Shown piece by piece: positions 32,146-44,159 of a stretch of DNA of 64,000 nucleotides (the first letter of the stretch is position 1; the number at the start of each line of letters is the position of its first letter). Source of the stretch: Cordylochernes scorpioides (Eukaryota > Arthropoda > Arachnida > Pseudoscorpiones > Chernetidae); the NCBI GenBank assembly GCA_030710605.1, contig CP092865.1, forward strand, positions 136,231,500-136,295,499, read 5' to 3'. The position numbers and the translations under genes are program-made. A model generated the notes under the pieces. That model did not search any database, had not been told where the DNA came from, and saw only the letters and a list, made by a program, of their open reading frames with translations.

Positions 32146-33296
32146 CTACATACATATTCCATCAATTAGGCGTTTATTTTTTATATCAATAATCAATCCA
32201 AAGTTGTTCAAAAAATCGGCTCCTATTATTGCTCTGTTAGTATTGGCTATTACAAAAAGGCCATTGGAATTGACGTCGAAGTCCGATATCCAAATTTCTA
32301 ACCTTTGTTCCATAGGTAACAATTTCTGTACCATTGGCTGCATATAATTTATAATCAGAGCTAGGTTTCCTATTTTTATCCTTTGGAGGTATTATAGATA
32401 TATAGCACCACTGTCCACCAAAAAGCGCAATCCCGTGTTTTTGTCCGTCACAAATAATCGGAGATTGCGACAATCCTGAATGCCGGCAGAAGAGCTTGTC
32501 GCTACTCTGTCCGGCCGGTTGGAGTTTTCCGACTCATTCCAACTGCACGGAGACCTGCATTTATTTTGCAAGCAATTAGGACCAAATCTAAAATGGTAAT
32601 AGCAGTATTTCCCTTTTGGATCGAAAGATCTTTGAGAATTACTTCTCGGTCTTGACTGAGTCCTATTTTTGGATCGAGATCTAGATCTATCCAGTCTCAA
32701 TTCGGAGACCTGCCGTTCAAGATCTTCCAATTTGGCGATCAAGCGATCTGTTGATGAAGAAGGCACTTCCGCATCATATATTTCTTTGGAAGAGTTTATT
32801 TCATTTATTTTATCGGCCATTATGGCCAATTTGCTAATGTCCTCTTCGCTTACAATAAGTATGTTCTTTATGGATGTGGGCAGTTTATCAAGCCATAAAG
32901 TTTTTATTAAATTGTCAGAGATATCTGGGGTAGCGGGGGATCTGAGCTTTTGTAGTAACTGGCTCGGCTTCATGTCTCCGAGCTCAATACCTGAAATTAA
33001 CTTTTTAATTCTCAACCCTTCACTTTCTCTGAACAATTCAAGTAGTCGTGATTTACATTCAGAGTACTTGTTGTCGCTTTTGCTATTAATTATGTCCCAA
33101 ATGTTTTCTATATATTTAGGTTCTAATTGGGAGATCAAATAATTAAATTTAGTGTCTTCCTGAATAATTCACCTATTTTGAACTGTGCTTCTACCTGGAA
33201 GAACCATATTTCAGGTTTTTCAACCCAGAAAGGCGGTATTTTAACACTAACTTTGCATATTTCTGAGGTATCGCTAGGCTTATTTTCTGTTTCCAT
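32146..33296 (-). pseudogene. Gypsy 2 gag-protease, partial, antisense copy
   Basis: Starts at the METENK ATG (33296, complement). A frameshift near 33138 breaks the N-terminal part. The following frame then runs unbroken through capsid, the Arg/Ser-rich linker, the CYYHFRFG zinc-like region and RLFVTDKNTGLRFLVDSGA in the protease (about 32410), where gypsy 2 at 17 kb is broken twice. Two further shifts occur near 32395 and 32290. It ends truncated within NFGLIIDIKNKRLIDG. Confidence 0.88.
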
Positions 33297-33519
33297 TTTA
33301 CGTAAATTTAAATTCGACACAACAGCTTAGAGATAAAGTTAAAAATAAAAATATTGAGATAAAATAACAAGGAAGATAATATAAAACTTATCTTAGTCTT
33401 GAGATGATATCCCGATATCCTGGATGATGCTTCTTTTCAAACTTGAATCACTTTTTGCATTTCTTTATCTCTTGAGATCTTCGTATGCTTTTTCTTTTCA
33501 ATCACGTCCGGCTCACCAA

Positions 33520-33762
33520 TGTGGTGTGTCGATTTACTGGTCCAGCGATGGCTCAGAAAGTCTCTCAAAGTTAGTGTTTTATTGAAGTTTCTTGATAACT
33601 ACATTCATATGGGAAGACAAAAAAGGACAACACCCCGGAATGCACATCTGGTCCTTTCTGGATTCTCCGCTGTGCCCTCCTGGTGCAGCGGTCGTCCTGG
33701 TGATTTATGGCGGTGGGGTGCGGCATCCCGGTAGGCTGGAATGAAATCTTTCAGCCCCCACA
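33520..33762 (-). repeat. LTR of antisense gypsy 2 copy
   Basis: 243 bp against 246 bp in the other copy. The second half is nearly identical (ending CGACACACCACA on the minus strand) while the GC-rich first half has diverged considerably. Confidence 0.88.
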
Positions 33763-35560
33763 GTATCATTCAGTCCTTTGAAGGTCCATGGCCCTCTACT
33801 GTGGTAATGATTTTTTAAAATGGCAGTTTGCTTTAATAAACAATGTTAAAGATTAGTTTTAATTATTAATCAAGATTGTGTGTGAATATGTGAGAAAGAT
33901 GTAATATCGTTGTTGTTTTCTTGGCCGACTGTTTTACATATGGTGTTATCTTAAATTGCTTGTTTTGAATATTTTTTAGATTGAGATTATTAGCTAGTAT
34001 GTAAAAAAATTAACTCTGTTGAAATTTAATTTTGTATTTATATATAAATAAAATTAACTCTGTTGATTTTTTTTTATTTAATCGATAACAGCGAAGTTAC
34101 GCATGTTAAAGTTAGGAAATATATTTTGATGTTAAGCAAAACCTGCTCCATCTCGTTTTACATAAATGTTGAAAATTTGGTTGAAATTGATGCATTTGTA
34201 ACGAAAGTTTTTAGTGATGTCCACTTATGAAATTTCCATTTTATTAATATAGATGTGTTCACGTATTATTCATTAGTCTGCACATGCATACAAGAAAAAT
34301 TAACATCCAAGCAAAAATACAGGAGTCAACATTCCATCTTTGGTATCTGAACCAAGCTATTCTTGAATGTATTTTAGCAACCTGTATTCCCAGGCTCAAA
34401 ACTGGCAGCCATACACGACCGCTCTTCTTCCAGGATGGTTGTAAAGACCTTCCCCATGACAAAAGAGGCCTCACCAGACCACTTCTTGGAATGTATGGGA
34501 GCCTCAAGAGAGGACCTATGTCCAACCCTACCAAGATTATAAATTTAATCCATGATTTAGGGTCTCGGTGACCTTGTATAACTATACAATGGGATAATAA
34601 TAAAAACACCTCTGTAAATAATTATATACAAGATTGACATGTGTCATATTCTTTTTAATCCCCACTCAATCACACTAAGGCATCAAGCTTGTAAAGCTTG
34701 AGACTATTGATGGTGTCTGCCGGGGAAGAGTAGAGCTCATCAATGGATGAGTCAATACAGTCAATACATGTGTCATTAACATCACAATATGTATTGTACT
34801 CTGTTTAAACTGAGAATAATAAATGAAACTGTGTAATAGAAGAAGAGTTGAGCTATATAGCAATGATTGAGATGCAGAAGCCAACAACATGTTGGAATGA
34901 GGCTTAGAAGATGTAGGAGGCTGCCAGGAAGTCTTCAGAGTGTACAATGACATCTCTTCCATGATCCACGCCTTATTGCATCCGCTGAAAGCCCAGTACT
35001 TTCTCATCGGCAAAGTATATAAGCCTCTGCCAAGCTGTAAATGTATAGTCACTTCACCATCCGCTGAAGCCCTCGTTACATCTTTTGATTCTCAGCATGC
35101 CATAGACCAGTAAGAACTCCTCTTAAATATCCATCTTTTGTCCTAGCTCAACTATCTTTTCACAGAACTTTACCCGTACAAATGTGTCCCTTGTTTTTGT
35201 GTATGGACATTCCCAAGTCTTCCACTCTGCCTCAACCACGACTGCATGTACTCTGTGATAACTGTTAAGGGTCTTCCAAGGTGCAGATAGGAACTGGAAA
35301 CTCTCCACAACCTGACTGCCCCTCTCAGTTACTACAGGATTGACCCTCTCGGTTACCACACATATATATATGATGTAATTCCACTATAGATGCGTGAAAA
35401 ATTAGCAGTCGTTTGTGGCTGTCTCCACCTCAATCATCTCTCTCTTTATTTTCCAAATCTATTTAAACAAAAAAAAATTTACATACTCCATTTAGTTAAA
35501 TCTTCAGTAAAAACAAAAAAAAAAATTACATTCTATCATTCAAAATGTATCACTACCCCC
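33763..35560. other. Unassigned region with weak open frames
   Basis: No recognised family. Open stretches of about 125 codons (34675-35052, minus) and 78 codons (35123-35359, minus) show no motif I can name and may be decayed coding or repeat sequence. Codon content near 34940-35060 looks less AT-rich than the surroundings. Confidence 0.35.
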
Positions 35561-35899
35561 CACAAAACAATATTAGTATTAATTTTTTCCTCAACGGAGG
35601 TTGGGAGGGGATGGAAGGTAAAGGATAAGATACATTTTGAAAGAAAAAAAAAAAAAAAAGAGAGAGAAAAAAAATGCAAAAATTATATTACACAAGTAAT
35701 TGTATTTACACAAGAAACCATATTGTTAGAGGTAAAAGGCGACCAAAGCCTGTTAGTTGGGGAAAATCACAGGAAAAGGTGGCCCTACAAAACCTAAATA
35801 ACAATAGGCAGGAAGAAAAAAATGATATTTTAAAATTTGGACATTACATGTCTTTGGAGACACTCTCCATGTAGAATCCCATTCCAGGGCAACTTTTAG

Positions 35900-36181
35900 T
35901 TATTTTCCCAATGAATCGCACCCCAGTTCTTGGAATTTATATGACCTCTTCCACCTTTGGTAAACCTCACAGGATACAACTGATTCTGATTCAGTTTGGG
36001 TGTCTACCGAAACCAGCAGTAGTTTCTCCAGGGGCTCTGTGGGGTGATCTGGATTTTTAATGGAAGAGAATAAAACCTGAGGACTATCGGTGGAAGCTTG
36101 CTTGTTAGGTTCGACACCAAAGCATCTTTCCAAATCCTCTTCTTCCTGAAATGGGAATGGTGGTTCAGTATTTTTCTTCAT
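35900..36181 (-). pseudogene. Acidic C-terminal open frame downstream of gypsy 3 pol
   Basis: A 93-codon frame whose ATG overlaps the last codons of the integrase frame (NEEKY stop) in a different phase. It is rich in Glu, Pro and Ser and has no membrane segment, so it is not an obvious envelope. It is probably the original C-terminus of pol shifted out of frame, or a non-conserved trailing frame. Confidence 0.45.
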
Positions 36182-37191
36182 TATCTTCAGCTACCGGATT
36201 CCAGAGCTTTACTTTAGAAATATTAACTATTGTTGCATGCTTATTTTTGGGTTGGCATGGCTTATCTATTTCTATGGTTTGTGGTGAGGGTATGGAAATT
36301 ATGGTGTATGGTTCTGGGTAAAAGGCTGGCATAAGCTTACCTTGACCTGATTGGTAAGGGATCTTATAAAGGACCTTATCCCCTATTTTTTGATTAGGCG
36401 TTTTATGGGATTCATTATATCTTTTTACCACACAATTTAAGATGTAATTTTTCTTTATTTTCATTTGCAATTCTCCTAGCCTCTTCTATGGGTGGATATG
36501 CTCTTGTTAAATTATTGATATATGATGGCGTTATGCCAAAAAGCAAATAAACGGGAGGCATTTTAGTTATGGAATGAGGAATACTCCGATATTCTTCTAA
36601 GGCCTTTTGTAATAATTTGGGCCATGGTATTCTGGGATTTTGTTGATGGTGAAGTCTAAGTTTTGAGATAATAGTCGCATTCGCCCTTTCTACAAGCCCA
36701 TTACATTGTGGGTGCGAAGGGGATGTCATTACGTTTTTTATGCCCTTTTCTTGTATAAATTTGTTAAACCTTTTGGACACAAATGAGGGGTGCCTATCAG
36801 TAACAATAATTTTTGATTTACCTACATTTAATAACTGATTTATTATATTGATGTACGTTGCTATAGACGTACTCTTAGAAGGATAAGCCCAGATGTATCT
36901 TGAGTGATGATCAACTATCACATGAAGACAATTCTTTGTACTGTTATAATCCCCTAATCCTAAAATACTGTCAAGGGCAACTACATCAAATGGTTTCTCA
37001 GCTAGTGGTAAATTACCCATGAGTCCATACGAAGGTGTAGTTGGCTTCTTTACAGACTGACATATTTTACATTTCAGAATATAATTTTTTATTTGTCCTA
37101 TCATTCCTTTGAAATAATATTGTGTTGAGATAACTCTAGCCATTGAACTTATGCCTGGGTGTCCTAAACTTTTGTGAGCCCTACTTATCAA
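36165..37191 (-). pseudogene. Gypsy 3 integrase, frameshifted near its end
   Basis: Inserts element DNA into the genome. The zinc region reads HKSLGHPGI...CKICQSVKK. The catalytic core has Asp in VVALDSILG (about 36965), Asp in VTDRHPSF (about 36795) and Glu in GLVERAN (about 36690). A frameshift near 36425 splits off the C-terminal part (36470-36165), which has NQKIGDKVLYKIPYQSGQGK followed by a GPY/F-like region. It is separated from RNase H by another frameshift near 37200. Confidence 0.88.
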
Positions 37192-37214
37192 TTGTTGCTG
37201 TAAGGAGGGTGGTA

Positions 37215-38640
37215 CTATAATCCTATCTCTATTTTTAGCCTAATATAAGTAATACCGTTTTTAATGAAATATAGTTTAGATGAAGGCTTAAGTAATGATT
37301 TTTGTTCTTGTTCTATATTTTGAACAGTTAAGAAGCAGGTATATGGCAGTCTGGACAACATGTCGGCTTCATGATTCTCACATCCCTTATTATATTTAAA
37401 TTCCAAATCATATTCTGATAATTTTAGCGCCCATCGGAATAATCTACCGTTAGTATGTTTGAAATTATTTAACCAAATTAATGCCTTATGGTCGGTATGA
37501 ACTATCACATGTTGACCTGAAATATAGGGATGATATCTTTTACATGTTTCTATTATCGCCAATAATTCAAGTTCTGTTATTGTATACTTGGATTCTGCTC
37601 CCCTTAAAGCCCTACTATAAAGCGCTATGGGTCTTAAGGTGCCATCAGGATACTCCTGTTTAAGTACGCCTCCTAAACCTGCAATACTAGCATCGCAAAA
37701 GATATGTGTAGCTAATAATGGATTATAAATTTGGAGTATTGGTTTCGAAACTAATGCTTCTTTAAGGGCTTCAAAACTCCTCTGACACTCTTCAATCCAC
37801 GTAAATTTTACATCTTTTTTCAATAGATCATTTAAAGGCGCTCTCAACTTATTAAAATTATTTATAAATATTGCATAATGCGTAACGCTGCCCAAAAATG
37901 ACCTTAAGCATCTAACATCACGAGGAGGGGGCAAAGATTTAATTATACCAACATTAGTACTTGAAGGAGAGATTTGATCTCCAAAAATTTCGTAACCCAA
38001 ATAATTTATCTTTTGCATAAAAAACAAACATTTATCTTTCCTAAGTTGGATACCTTCCTTTTGTAGGATTGCAAATATTTCCCCAAGGTGTTCTAAATGG
38101 GATTCGGTATCTTTTGAGAAAACCAATATATCGTCAAAGTAAGATATTATATTTTTAAGTTCATATTTCTGCAATATGGAAGTGAGGATCCTGTTAAAAA
38201 TAGCAGGAGCTGTCCGCAATCCAAATGGTAATCTGCACCATTGGTAAGAACCTTCTGTGGTGGTAAAGCAATAGGTTGATCTTAAAATATCAAGGCACGA
38301 GAATACTTTTGAGCCTTGCACCTTTTGGATGATATTTTCAACTAAAGGAATTGGGAAACTATCTCCTATCAGTTTTGAATTCAATTTCCCTAAAGTCTAT
38401 CATAGTCTAGTAAACTATCATAGTCTAGATTTATCATTTTCTCCCTTTTTATGTGCTAAAGTTACTGGCGAACTATATGGAGAAGAAGCATGCCTAATAA
38501 TCCCATATTTTAATAATTGCCTAATTTGTTCCTTAATTATTTCGGTGTCCCTGGGATTATGTCGATAAGGTCTGAGACAAACAGGAGTTTTATCTTTGAG
38601 TCTTAACCTGGGGGGATCTACTTTTAATGGTCTAATATTA
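37215..38640 (-). pseudogene. Gypsy 3 reverse transcriptase and RNase H
   Basis: The N-terminal part (38640-38400) reads RPYRHNPRDTEIIKEQIRQL and SSPYSSPVTLAHKKGE in a frame broken by a local duplication of CTATCATAGTCTAG at 38397-38430. From 38384 the frame is open to 37215: IPLVENIIQKVQGSKVFSCL, LPFGLRTAPAIFNRIL, the catalytic box YFDDILVFS (about 38130-38143), then RNase H with FCDASIAGLGG (about 37695) and VHTDHKALIWL (about 37485). The YFDD variant of the usual YxDD is allowed in the family. Confidence 0.9.
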
Positions 38641-39284
38641 TATTGTTTTCACCAAAAATATCATTATAGCGACTTATAAAATGTAGAAATTATTCTTAAG
38701 TTTGTCATCATTATTTAGATAGCTGTCTTCTAGATTTGGCAAGGGTAAGGGTCGAAAGTTTGGTTGGTAAACGAGTTTAGATTTAAAACAAGAGGGGACA
38801 TTTATGTTATATTGATCAATAGTTCTATCTAAAAGAGATAACTTTTTATATGATTACATTTTCCTGAAAGTCTTAACCAACAAATTATGTTTTTCACAAT
38901 ATTTAACATTATTAAAAACACCAAAATATTTTTTTGAGTTATCACAATATTGCAAAGCATTGAGTTAATCTTTAGAAAAATGGTATATTGAAATTTGGAT
39001 AAAAACACATTATTTTGCATAATAACATTCATCATCAAAATCAATCTTTAGGTTAAAATATTTTCAGGTACTTAGTGGATATTATCAGAAAATTTAAATT
39101 TGGATTATCAATAATATAGAACAAATATTGTTGGTTATATCTCCAATTCTGATCGTTAAACAAATTTGCCCAAATATTCCAATACGGTTAGATACAGTGC
39201 TGATCATATAGGTGTTGTTTTGTGTGTTGTTGGCTAGAGTTATTTATCTTATCTAAAAGGCATTCAGGTAATAGGTGTACAGAA

Positions 39285-39330
39285 TAATATTAATGTCACT
39301 GCCGGAATCAAAAAGTACTAAATAGGTTCC
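39285..39330 (-). pseudogene. Gypsy 3 protease trace
   Basis: The minus strand reads YLVLFDSGSDINII, the active-site block of a retroviral-type aspartic protease (DSG). Flanking frames are broken; the stretch 38640-39280 is otherwise decayed. Confidence 0.6.
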
Positions 39331-39378
39331 CAAGAGTAATGAATTTACCCCAACGTCACTCATCACTCCTGGGCACCA

Positions 39379-39801
39379 CTATTGTTGCCTTACATTACCT
39401 CGAAAGTCTTGGTAAAACTGCTTTCGCCGGGTTTCTTGCCGGTCGCCAACCTCTCTGCCGGGGGCGGGCACCTGAAGGAAGAGAATCCTGTGAAGGCGTT
39501 GCATTCCTTGAGTCGATATTTTGAAAGTCCTGTCGATATCTGGGGCCATTAACTGGTGAAGATGTCTCTTCATGTCGAAATCCTTCTTCCAGGAAGATGC
39601 AATTTTAATCCACATGTCCAGATTAGCTGGATTGGCAGTGATCAAAAATGGTCTCAGCTTCGCGTTTACATTCGAAGAAAGCGCTTCCAGGGTCTGCTCC
39701 GAACTTATATTCAATATTTTTGCCAACTTCAATTTATTAAAATAGTAGTCCATAAGGGATTGCGATGGTAGCTTCTTTTCAGTCCAAAATTGCTTCATCA
39801 A
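39379..39801 (-). pseudogene. Gypsy 3 gag fragment
   Basis: A 140-codon open stretch with FWTEKKLPSQSLMDYYFNK, LAKILNISSEQTLEALSSNV and a basic Arg/Gln-rich end, consistent with the C-terminal half of a gypsy capsid. The N-terminus lies toward the assembly gap at 39818. It is assigned mainly by position upstream of protease and reverse transcriptase. Confidence 0.65.
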
Positions 39802-39817
39802 TCCACTTGTCGATACC

Positions 39818-39917
39818 NNNNNNNNNNNNNNNNNNNNNNNNNNNNNNNNNNNNNNNNNNNNNNNNNNNNNNNNNNNNNNNNNNNNNNNNNNNNNNNNNNN
39901 NNNNNNNNNNNNNNNNN
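39818..39917. other. Assembly gap, 100 N
   Basis: Exactly 100 unknown bases, the conventional size for a gap of unknown length. It separates gypsy 3 from the 48-bp satellite. Confidence 0.99.
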
Positions 39918-41280
39918 TGCAAAGTAAACCCTCACCATTTCACACAGGGTCAAGTCACGCGACATGCGAATTGCCAATGTAAACCCTCGCCATTTCACAC
40001 AGGGTCAAGTCACGCGACATTCCACTTGCCAACGTAAACCCTCGCCAGTTCACACAGGGTCAAGTCACGCGACATTCCACTTGTCAATGTAAACCCTCGC
40101 CATTTCACACAGGGTCAAGTCACGCGACACGCCAATGTAAACCCTCGCCATTACACACAGGGTCAAGTCACGCGACACGCCAATGTAAACCCTCGCCATT
40201 TCACACAGGGTCAAGTCACGCGATACGCCAATGTAAACCCTCGCCATTTCACACAGGGTCAAGTCACGCGACACGCCAATGTAAACCCTCGCCATTTCAC
40301 ACAGGGTCAAGTCACGCGATACGCCAATGTAAACCCTCGCTATTTCACACAGGGTCAAGTCACGCGATACGCCAATGTAAACCCTCGCCAGTTCACACAG
40401 GGTCAAGTCACGCGACATTCCACTTGCCAACGTAAACCCTCGCCATTTCACACAGGGTCAAGTCACGCGACTTGCCAATGTAAATCCTCGCCATTTCACA
40501 CAGGGTCAAGTCACGCGACACGCCAATGTAAACCCTCACCATTTCACACAGGGTCAAGTCACGCGACACGCCAATGTAAACCCTCGCCAGTTCACACAGG
40601 GTCAAGTCACGCGACTTGCCTATGTAAACCCTCGCCATTTCACACAGGGTCAAGTCACGCGATACGCCAATGTAAACCCTCGCCATTTCACACAGGGTCA
40701 AGTCACGCGACACCCCAAGGTAAACCCTCGCCATTTCACACAGGGCCATGTCACGCGACATGCCGATGTAAACCCTCACCATTTCACACAGGGTCACGCG
40801 ACTTGCCAATGTAAACCCTCGCCATTTCACACAGGGTCACGCGACTTGCCAATGTAAACCCTCGCCATTTCACACAGGGTCACGCGACTTGCCAATGTAA
40901 ACCCTCGCCATTTCACACAGGGCCATGTCACGCGATACGCCAATGTAAACCCTCGCCATTTCACACAGGGTCACGCGACTTGCCAATGTAAACCCTCGCC
41001 ATTTCACACAGGGTCACGCGACTTGCCAATGTAAACGCTCACCATTTCACACAGGGTCAGGTCACGCGACTTACCAATGTAAACCCTCGCCATTTCACAC
41101 AGGGTCACGCGACTTGCCAATGTAAACCCTCGCCATTTCACACAGGGTCACGCGACATGCCAATGTAAACCCTCACCATTTCACACAGGGTCACGCGACA
41201 AGCCAATGTAAACCCTCGCCATATCACACAGGGTCAAGTTACGCGACATGCCAATGTAAACCCTCGCCATTTCCCACCAA
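39918..41280. repeat. 48-bp satellite with a 43-bp variant
   Basis: Units of 48 bp (GTAAACCCTCGCCATTTCAC then ACAGGGTCAAGTCACGCGAC) dominate up to about 40790. After that most units are 43 bp, lacking AAGTC within GGTCAAGTCACGCG. About 29 units. Because 48 is divisible by three, the minus strand is open over long stretches with a 16-residue repeat (MARVYIGVSRDLTLCE). I regard this as incidental. The array starts at the gap, so its true length is unknown. Confidence 0.96.
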
Positions 41281-42505
41281 ACCAATATCTTCCCATCTTC
41301 AAACAACCTGGCATAATTACGTTTTTTGGAACCGTTTCAAATCCCCACTTTGGAAACTTTCGCCGGAAAAATTTTAACGTCATTAATCAACACTCTAATT
41401 AACTTAAAATTAAAATCTGTCAAATTATTTCGCTGCCTCAATGGCCGGTGACATGAACAAATTAGAAAAATAGATGACAATCATTTTTTTTACTCTTTTC
41501 CTTATTAATATTAGTTTTTTTTTCTCTAAACTAAAGAATAATATAACTTTGAGATTTAAAAAAAAAAATCTTAAGCCTAATTTCCTTCAGCCCACACTTC
41601 ACTTTTCATCAAGTGGGCCGTTGAAGTAAAACACCGAGAAATTTGCATGATATAATTTGCATAAGGTGGTGCCCAACAAAGTTATGAATTTTAAATAAGA
41701 TACTCTTTTTTTTTTTTAATATGCACTTTTGTCGCTACATTAAAATGAAAGTGTTAGAAGAAGCGGGGGTGGTTAGATTGAATGAAAAAAAAAAATCTTA
41801 AGAAAAAAAAAAAGGGAGGGGGGGAAATTTTCTGTAACTTTAAAACTTCTTCCGCCTCATATGTTTTAAAGCGAAATCCGTAGCCCTCTAGTGGGTAAAT
41901 TTGTAATTAACCCCCCTTCCCACAAATGTAGGTTTTGAGGTTGCAATCTAAAGCAGGCAGGTGGCAAAGTTTGGGGCTAATTTAACTTGGCGTCGTCTGA
42001 CAACCAAGCTGAAATCGCCATTTTTATTTTCGTTGTTTAATTTTCTTTCTCTCGACAACTTCAGTTATGATTTAACTGGCTTTGTATATTTGAGCACACA
42101 CAAAGTTAATAAAAGAAGTACTTTCAGACCATTTGGAATGCCATTTAAATGTTTTCTTGAATGGCTCATTAAATTTTTATAATATTACTTACACATTGGT
42201 GATCTTTTATTCCTGTAATAACATAACGTGTTGTGTGTGTGTTTTATTGGGATACTTTTTTGTTTATTTATTATTGGAATCATATACTATATAAATGCAA
42301 ATTTTTAATGGAATATTTTGTTGAAGCGTCTGAAATAAATGCTGTGGAAGATGAATTAAACGATATGTAAATGTAATTAAAGTTTGGTGTTTGGAGACAT
42401 AGAAAAGTGAGCATGGAAGGGATTCTGACTTATCTAGGGATAAGAAATGAACGTGGTAATCTGAAACTTGAATTTTGAATTCAACACACACATCACTTTC
42501 CACAA
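41281..42505. other. Unassigned AT-rich DNA
   Basis: No gene is recognised. It contains poly-A and poly-T runs (41515-41580, 41708-41720, 41785-41815) and otherwise looks like low-copy sequence. Confidence 0.4.
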
Positions 42506-42519
42506 ATACGTTCATGAAC

Positions 42520-42870
42520 AAAACTTAAGGAAGTGGAAAGTCTTTGATGTCTCGCAAATCATATGTTTTTTTAAGGAGACAGAGACTATTCACACTTGGT
42601 TATCTCGTGTGTCTTCAATAAAGGTCACTATAATATCTTTCAGAGTTATTGTCTCAATCCCGATATACATGGTAAAAGGTATAACTTCCTTAAGTTTTGT
42701 CGATGAGTGTATCTTTCAGAGTTATTGTCTGAATCCGATATACATGGTAAAAGGTCCAACTTCTTTAAGGTTTGTCCATGAGTGTATCTTTCAGAGTTAT
42801 TATCTGAATCCCTAATACATGGTAAAAGGTACAATTTCCTTAAGTTTTGTCCATGATGATATATCTTATA
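42520..42870 (-). repeat. 126-bp satellite family, antisense cluster with shortened units
   Basis: Inverted relative to the array at 63.1-64 kb. It contains TCTTTCAGAGTTATTGTCTG and ATACATGGTAAAAGGT repeated, with one long unit followed by units of about 75 bp that end in TTTGTCCATGAGTG. Confidence 0.85.
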
Positions 42871-43260
42871 TGTCGTTAATGATAAATCAGGCAAAAAGTG
42901 GAATCGAATCTTTAGAAGATTTAAATAAACAAAATACAATTTAAAATTTGACTGTAATTATTGTATATATATGTATAGACAAATGGCATACATGTATGAC
43001 AAGTGCAAGTGTCCCTAGGGGGAAAATAGCGCTTTAAATTGAATTAAATTTAAATATTGTCCATGAGTTGTATATGCATCATATATGCTGAACAGATTGA
43101 AAGAATAAATATAATTTAAAATTATTTATTATTTTATATTTTGAATATACATTAATATATATGATTCTGTTTTTATTTCTATTTCTACTCTAATTCTCTT
43201 CACTCTTCCTTTTTTCACTATTAAATTTTATTGCCATCTATCGTTAAAATTTTACACAAA

Positions 43261-43459
43261 TAAATTTACTGGCAATGCGTTTCTTTTAAATATCATCAAA
43301 TATTATCTCTACAGACCTTACTGCAATGATATGAGTTGGGTTGAGAGGGTTCACTACTGATGAGCCAAGCCCTCTCATTCAATAACTCATATCATTGCAG
43401 TAAGGTCTGTAGAGATAATATTTGATGATATTTAAAAGAAACGCATTGCCAGTAAATTT
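43261..43459. repeat. Foldback palindrome, family A (complete)
   Basis: Arms 43261-43340 and 43380-43459 are near-perfect inverted complements (AATTTACTGGCAATGCGTTT, ACAGACCTTACTGCAATGAT), with a short central segment. Confidence 0.9.
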
Positions 43460-43608
43460 TTTCACTATGTTCCGTATATATGACCCGTAACTGCCGAAGC
43501 ATTTGTGTGAACACTGCGTTATAGCTCTTGATTGTTTAAAATAAAATCTTTGTAAATTTCAAATATATATTCTCTTTATAATACAATATAATGCGGCTTA
43601 TAATTGTA

Positions 43609-43969
43609 AAACGACATTTGAAAATTATCCCACATGTGTTTCTTTTGAACGAAAAATCGAAAATTTATTTTAAGGAGAAATAATGATTATTTCTAACCTT
43701 AAGGATGAAGTATGAAATGATGAATTGTGAAGATTAATGATAAACGGAAAGAGTAGCCTAGTGGACATGGCATCTGCCCGGTAAGCGGAACACTGTGGGT
43801 TCGATTTCCATCCCTGGACACTTTTATTTTTCCGTTTATCATTACTCTTCACAATTCATCCTTTCATACTTCATTCCTAAGGTTAGAAATAATCGTTATT
43901 TCTCTTTAAAATAAATTTCGATATTTCGTTCAAAAGAAACACATCCGGGATAATTTTCAAATGTCGTTC
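43609..43969. repeat. Foldback palindrome with a tRNA-like loop
   Basis: A 361-bp palindrome. Arms of about 140 bp (43609-43748 and 43827-43969) share AACGACATTTGAAAATTATC, TTTCTTTTGAACGAAA and GATAAACGGAAA. The whole loop (about 43747-43820) is a tRNA-like sequence. Confidence 0.88.
43747..43818 (+). tRNA. tRNA-like sequence (degenerate), in a foldback loop
   Basis: It has an A-box-like TAGCCTAGTGG and a B-box-like GGTTCGATTTCC. A cloverleaf can be drawn: D stem GCC/GGC (three pairs), anticodon stem TCTGC/GCGGA (five pairs) with the seven-base loop CCGGTAA, a five-base variable region, and T stem GTGGG/TCCAT with loop TTCGATT. Triplet GGT would sit at the anticodon (Thr), but position 33 is C rather than T and the acceptor strands (GAAAGAG and CCCTGGA) hardly pair. 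Probably a tRNA relic or SINE head, not a working tRNA. Confidence 0.6.
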
Positions 43970-44159
43970 TCTATTCTCTTTCATTTCCTTAGCTTATCTC
44001 TTTTCCATTTTTACCCTTTTTTAATTTTAACACATTACTTAAATTTACCTATTATCAAAGAATGTTTATAATCTTGAAATATATTAATTTAATTTTCAGT
44101 TTGAGCTTGCTAAACTGACATTATATGAACAAAGTAATTTCCAATTGATTTAAAAAAAA

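Larger units (their letters stand above)
32146..33762 (-). mobile_element. Gypsy 2, antisense 5' partial copy
   Basis: Second copy of the gypsy 2 family on the minus strand. It has one LTR (33520-33762), primer-binding site, gag and protease, and stops abruptly near 32146 in the region after the protease. Reverse transcriptase, integrase and the 3' LTR are absent. Confidence 0.92.
35900..39817 (-). mobile_element. Ty3/gypsy retrotransposon 3, antisense, cut by assembly gap
   Basis: On the minus strand from the gap leftwards: a gag fragment (39801-39379), protease trace (about 39325), reverse transcriptase and RNase H (about 38640-37215), integrase (37191-36415) and a C-terminal module (36470-36165). 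The family is distinct from gypsy 1, 2 and 4. The upstream LTR, if present, lies in or beyond the gap, and no 3' LTR boundary can be set. Confidence 0.88.

Noticed and set aside
34675..35359. Host protein exon
   Set aside because: No family motif is recognisable and there are no convincing splice sites or conserved domains.
35900..36181. Envelope gene of gypsy 3
   Set aside because: No signal peptide, membrane segment or cleavage motif; it is short and acidic.
40065..40830. Possible protein with 16-residue repeats on the minus strand
   Set aside because: A product of the 48-bp satellite period; there is no flanking gene structure, and frames end when 43-bp units begin.
39918..41280. CRISPR array
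   Set aside because: Units are continuous tandem repeats without unique spacers, and the window is clearly eukaryotic.
43350..43375. Hammerhead core at CTGATGAG in the family A palindrome
   Set aside because: No GAAAC partner or helix II follows; the match is a short coincidence.
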